The notes beneath the pieces are model-generated. The model did no database searches and was not told the DNA's origin. It saw only the letters and a list, made by a program, of their open reading frames with translations. A stretch of 14,378 bases of DNA from Deltaproteobacteria bacterium (GTDB lineage Bacteria; Desulfobacterota; Binatia; Binatales; Binataceae). Positions 14,214 to 14,378 of this stretch are shown one piece after another. Position numbers and translations under genes: made by a program. The DNA is taken from contig JAJXYM010000058.1 of NCBI GenBank assembly GCA_021780585.1, positions 1-14,378 on the forward strand, read 5' to 3'. The number at the start of each line of letters is the position of its first letter. The stretch's first letter is position 1.

Positions 14214-14378
14214 TCAGGGAGCGAGCTGGGTGCTCCATTCCTCGACGAGACCGTAGCCGACCGCCAGCAGCGTTGGCCCGAGAAAGACGCCGATAAAGCC
14301 GAACGCGAGCGCGCCGCCGAGTACGCCAAACAGCACGATCAGGAAGGGCGCGCCGCCAGTGCGCGCGATAATAATCGG
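14214..14378 (-). CDS. AI-2E family transporter-like membrane protein (partial, C-terminus only)
   Basis: The final 54 residues plus the TGA stop (14214-14216) of a minus-strand gene entering from the right edge. The sequence runs GGAPFLIVLFGVLGGALAFG, then FIGVFLGPTLLAVGYGLVEEW, and ends STQLAP. The PFL..LFGVLGG....G..G.FLGP.LLA.. pattern is the hallmark of the last two helices of the AI-2E/PerM/TqsA exporter family. Such proteins span the inner membrane about eight times and export small signals or ions; the substrate cannot be inferred from this end. It converges on the DUF4382 gene with the terminator between them. Confidence 0.8.
   Translation of the reverse strand, partial: PIIIARTGGAPFLIVLFGVLGGALAFGFIGVFLGPTLLAVGYGLVEEWSTQLAP

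Noticed and set aside
1..14378. tRNA-Sec (selC), selA, other tRNA or rRNA, CRISPR array, IS element
   Set aside because: Looked for a TCA-anticodon long-arm tRNA, spaced direct repeats and transposase motifs by eye and found none convincing. A covariance-model scan would be decisive.

Overview
This window is high-GC bacterial chromosomal DNA with closely packed genes, many antisense shadow ORFs, and no phage, IS or CRISPR signature. The gene set combines a duplicated-permease anion ABC transporter, an Agl23/GT-C-like membrane glycosyltransferase, a selenocysteine pathway, DUF2231, an AI-2E-like exporter and a secreted DUF4382 protein. This suggests a soil or groundwater bacterium of the deltaproteobacteria/Binatota-like kind. 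That placement is an inference from gene content and composition, not something the sequence proves.

Layout. On the minus strand at the left edge lie a partial DUF2231 membrane protein (1-516) and a multi-pass glycosyltransferase-like protein (648-2342). A divergent spacer (2343-2532) leads into a plus-strand run of five closely spaced genes: duplicated ABC permease (2533-4260), ABC ATPase (4304-5062), a stand-alone AAA-associated C-terminal domain protein overlapping it by 1 nt (5062-5550), a limonene-epoxide-hydrolase-fold protein (5599-5973) and SelB (6008-7936). SelB ends tail-to-tail, with a 2-nt overlap, against a minus-strand AAA+ ATPase (7933-9828). That ATPase is divergent from a WYL-domain regulator (9967-11082). 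Directly after the regulator comes selD (11094-12167). Its reading frame contains an in-frame TGA at the catalytic position, so SelD itself appears to be a selenoprotein, and a good SECIS-like hairpin follows the TGA. A 362-bp spacer (12168-12529) holds a long dyad structure, a perfect 9+9 inverted repeat and a convincing sigma-54 type promoter in front of a secreted DUF4382 protein (12530-14125) carrying a (Gly-Lys)7 tract. That gene ends at a strong hairpin/T8 terminator, after which the C-terminus of an AI-2E-family membrane protein enters from the right edge on the minus strand.

How the genes fit together. SelD makes selenophosphate; SelB delivers Sec-tRNA to UGA codons that are followed by a SECIS hairpin. 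Both are here and SelD needs that machinery for its own synthesis, although selA and the tRNA-Sec gene are not in the window. Between selB and selD sits a divergent AAA+ ATPase/WYL pair sharing a palindromic operator-like site, with selD apparently in the WYL transcript. The three-gene ABC module lacks a substrate-binding protein, so its substrate cannot be named.
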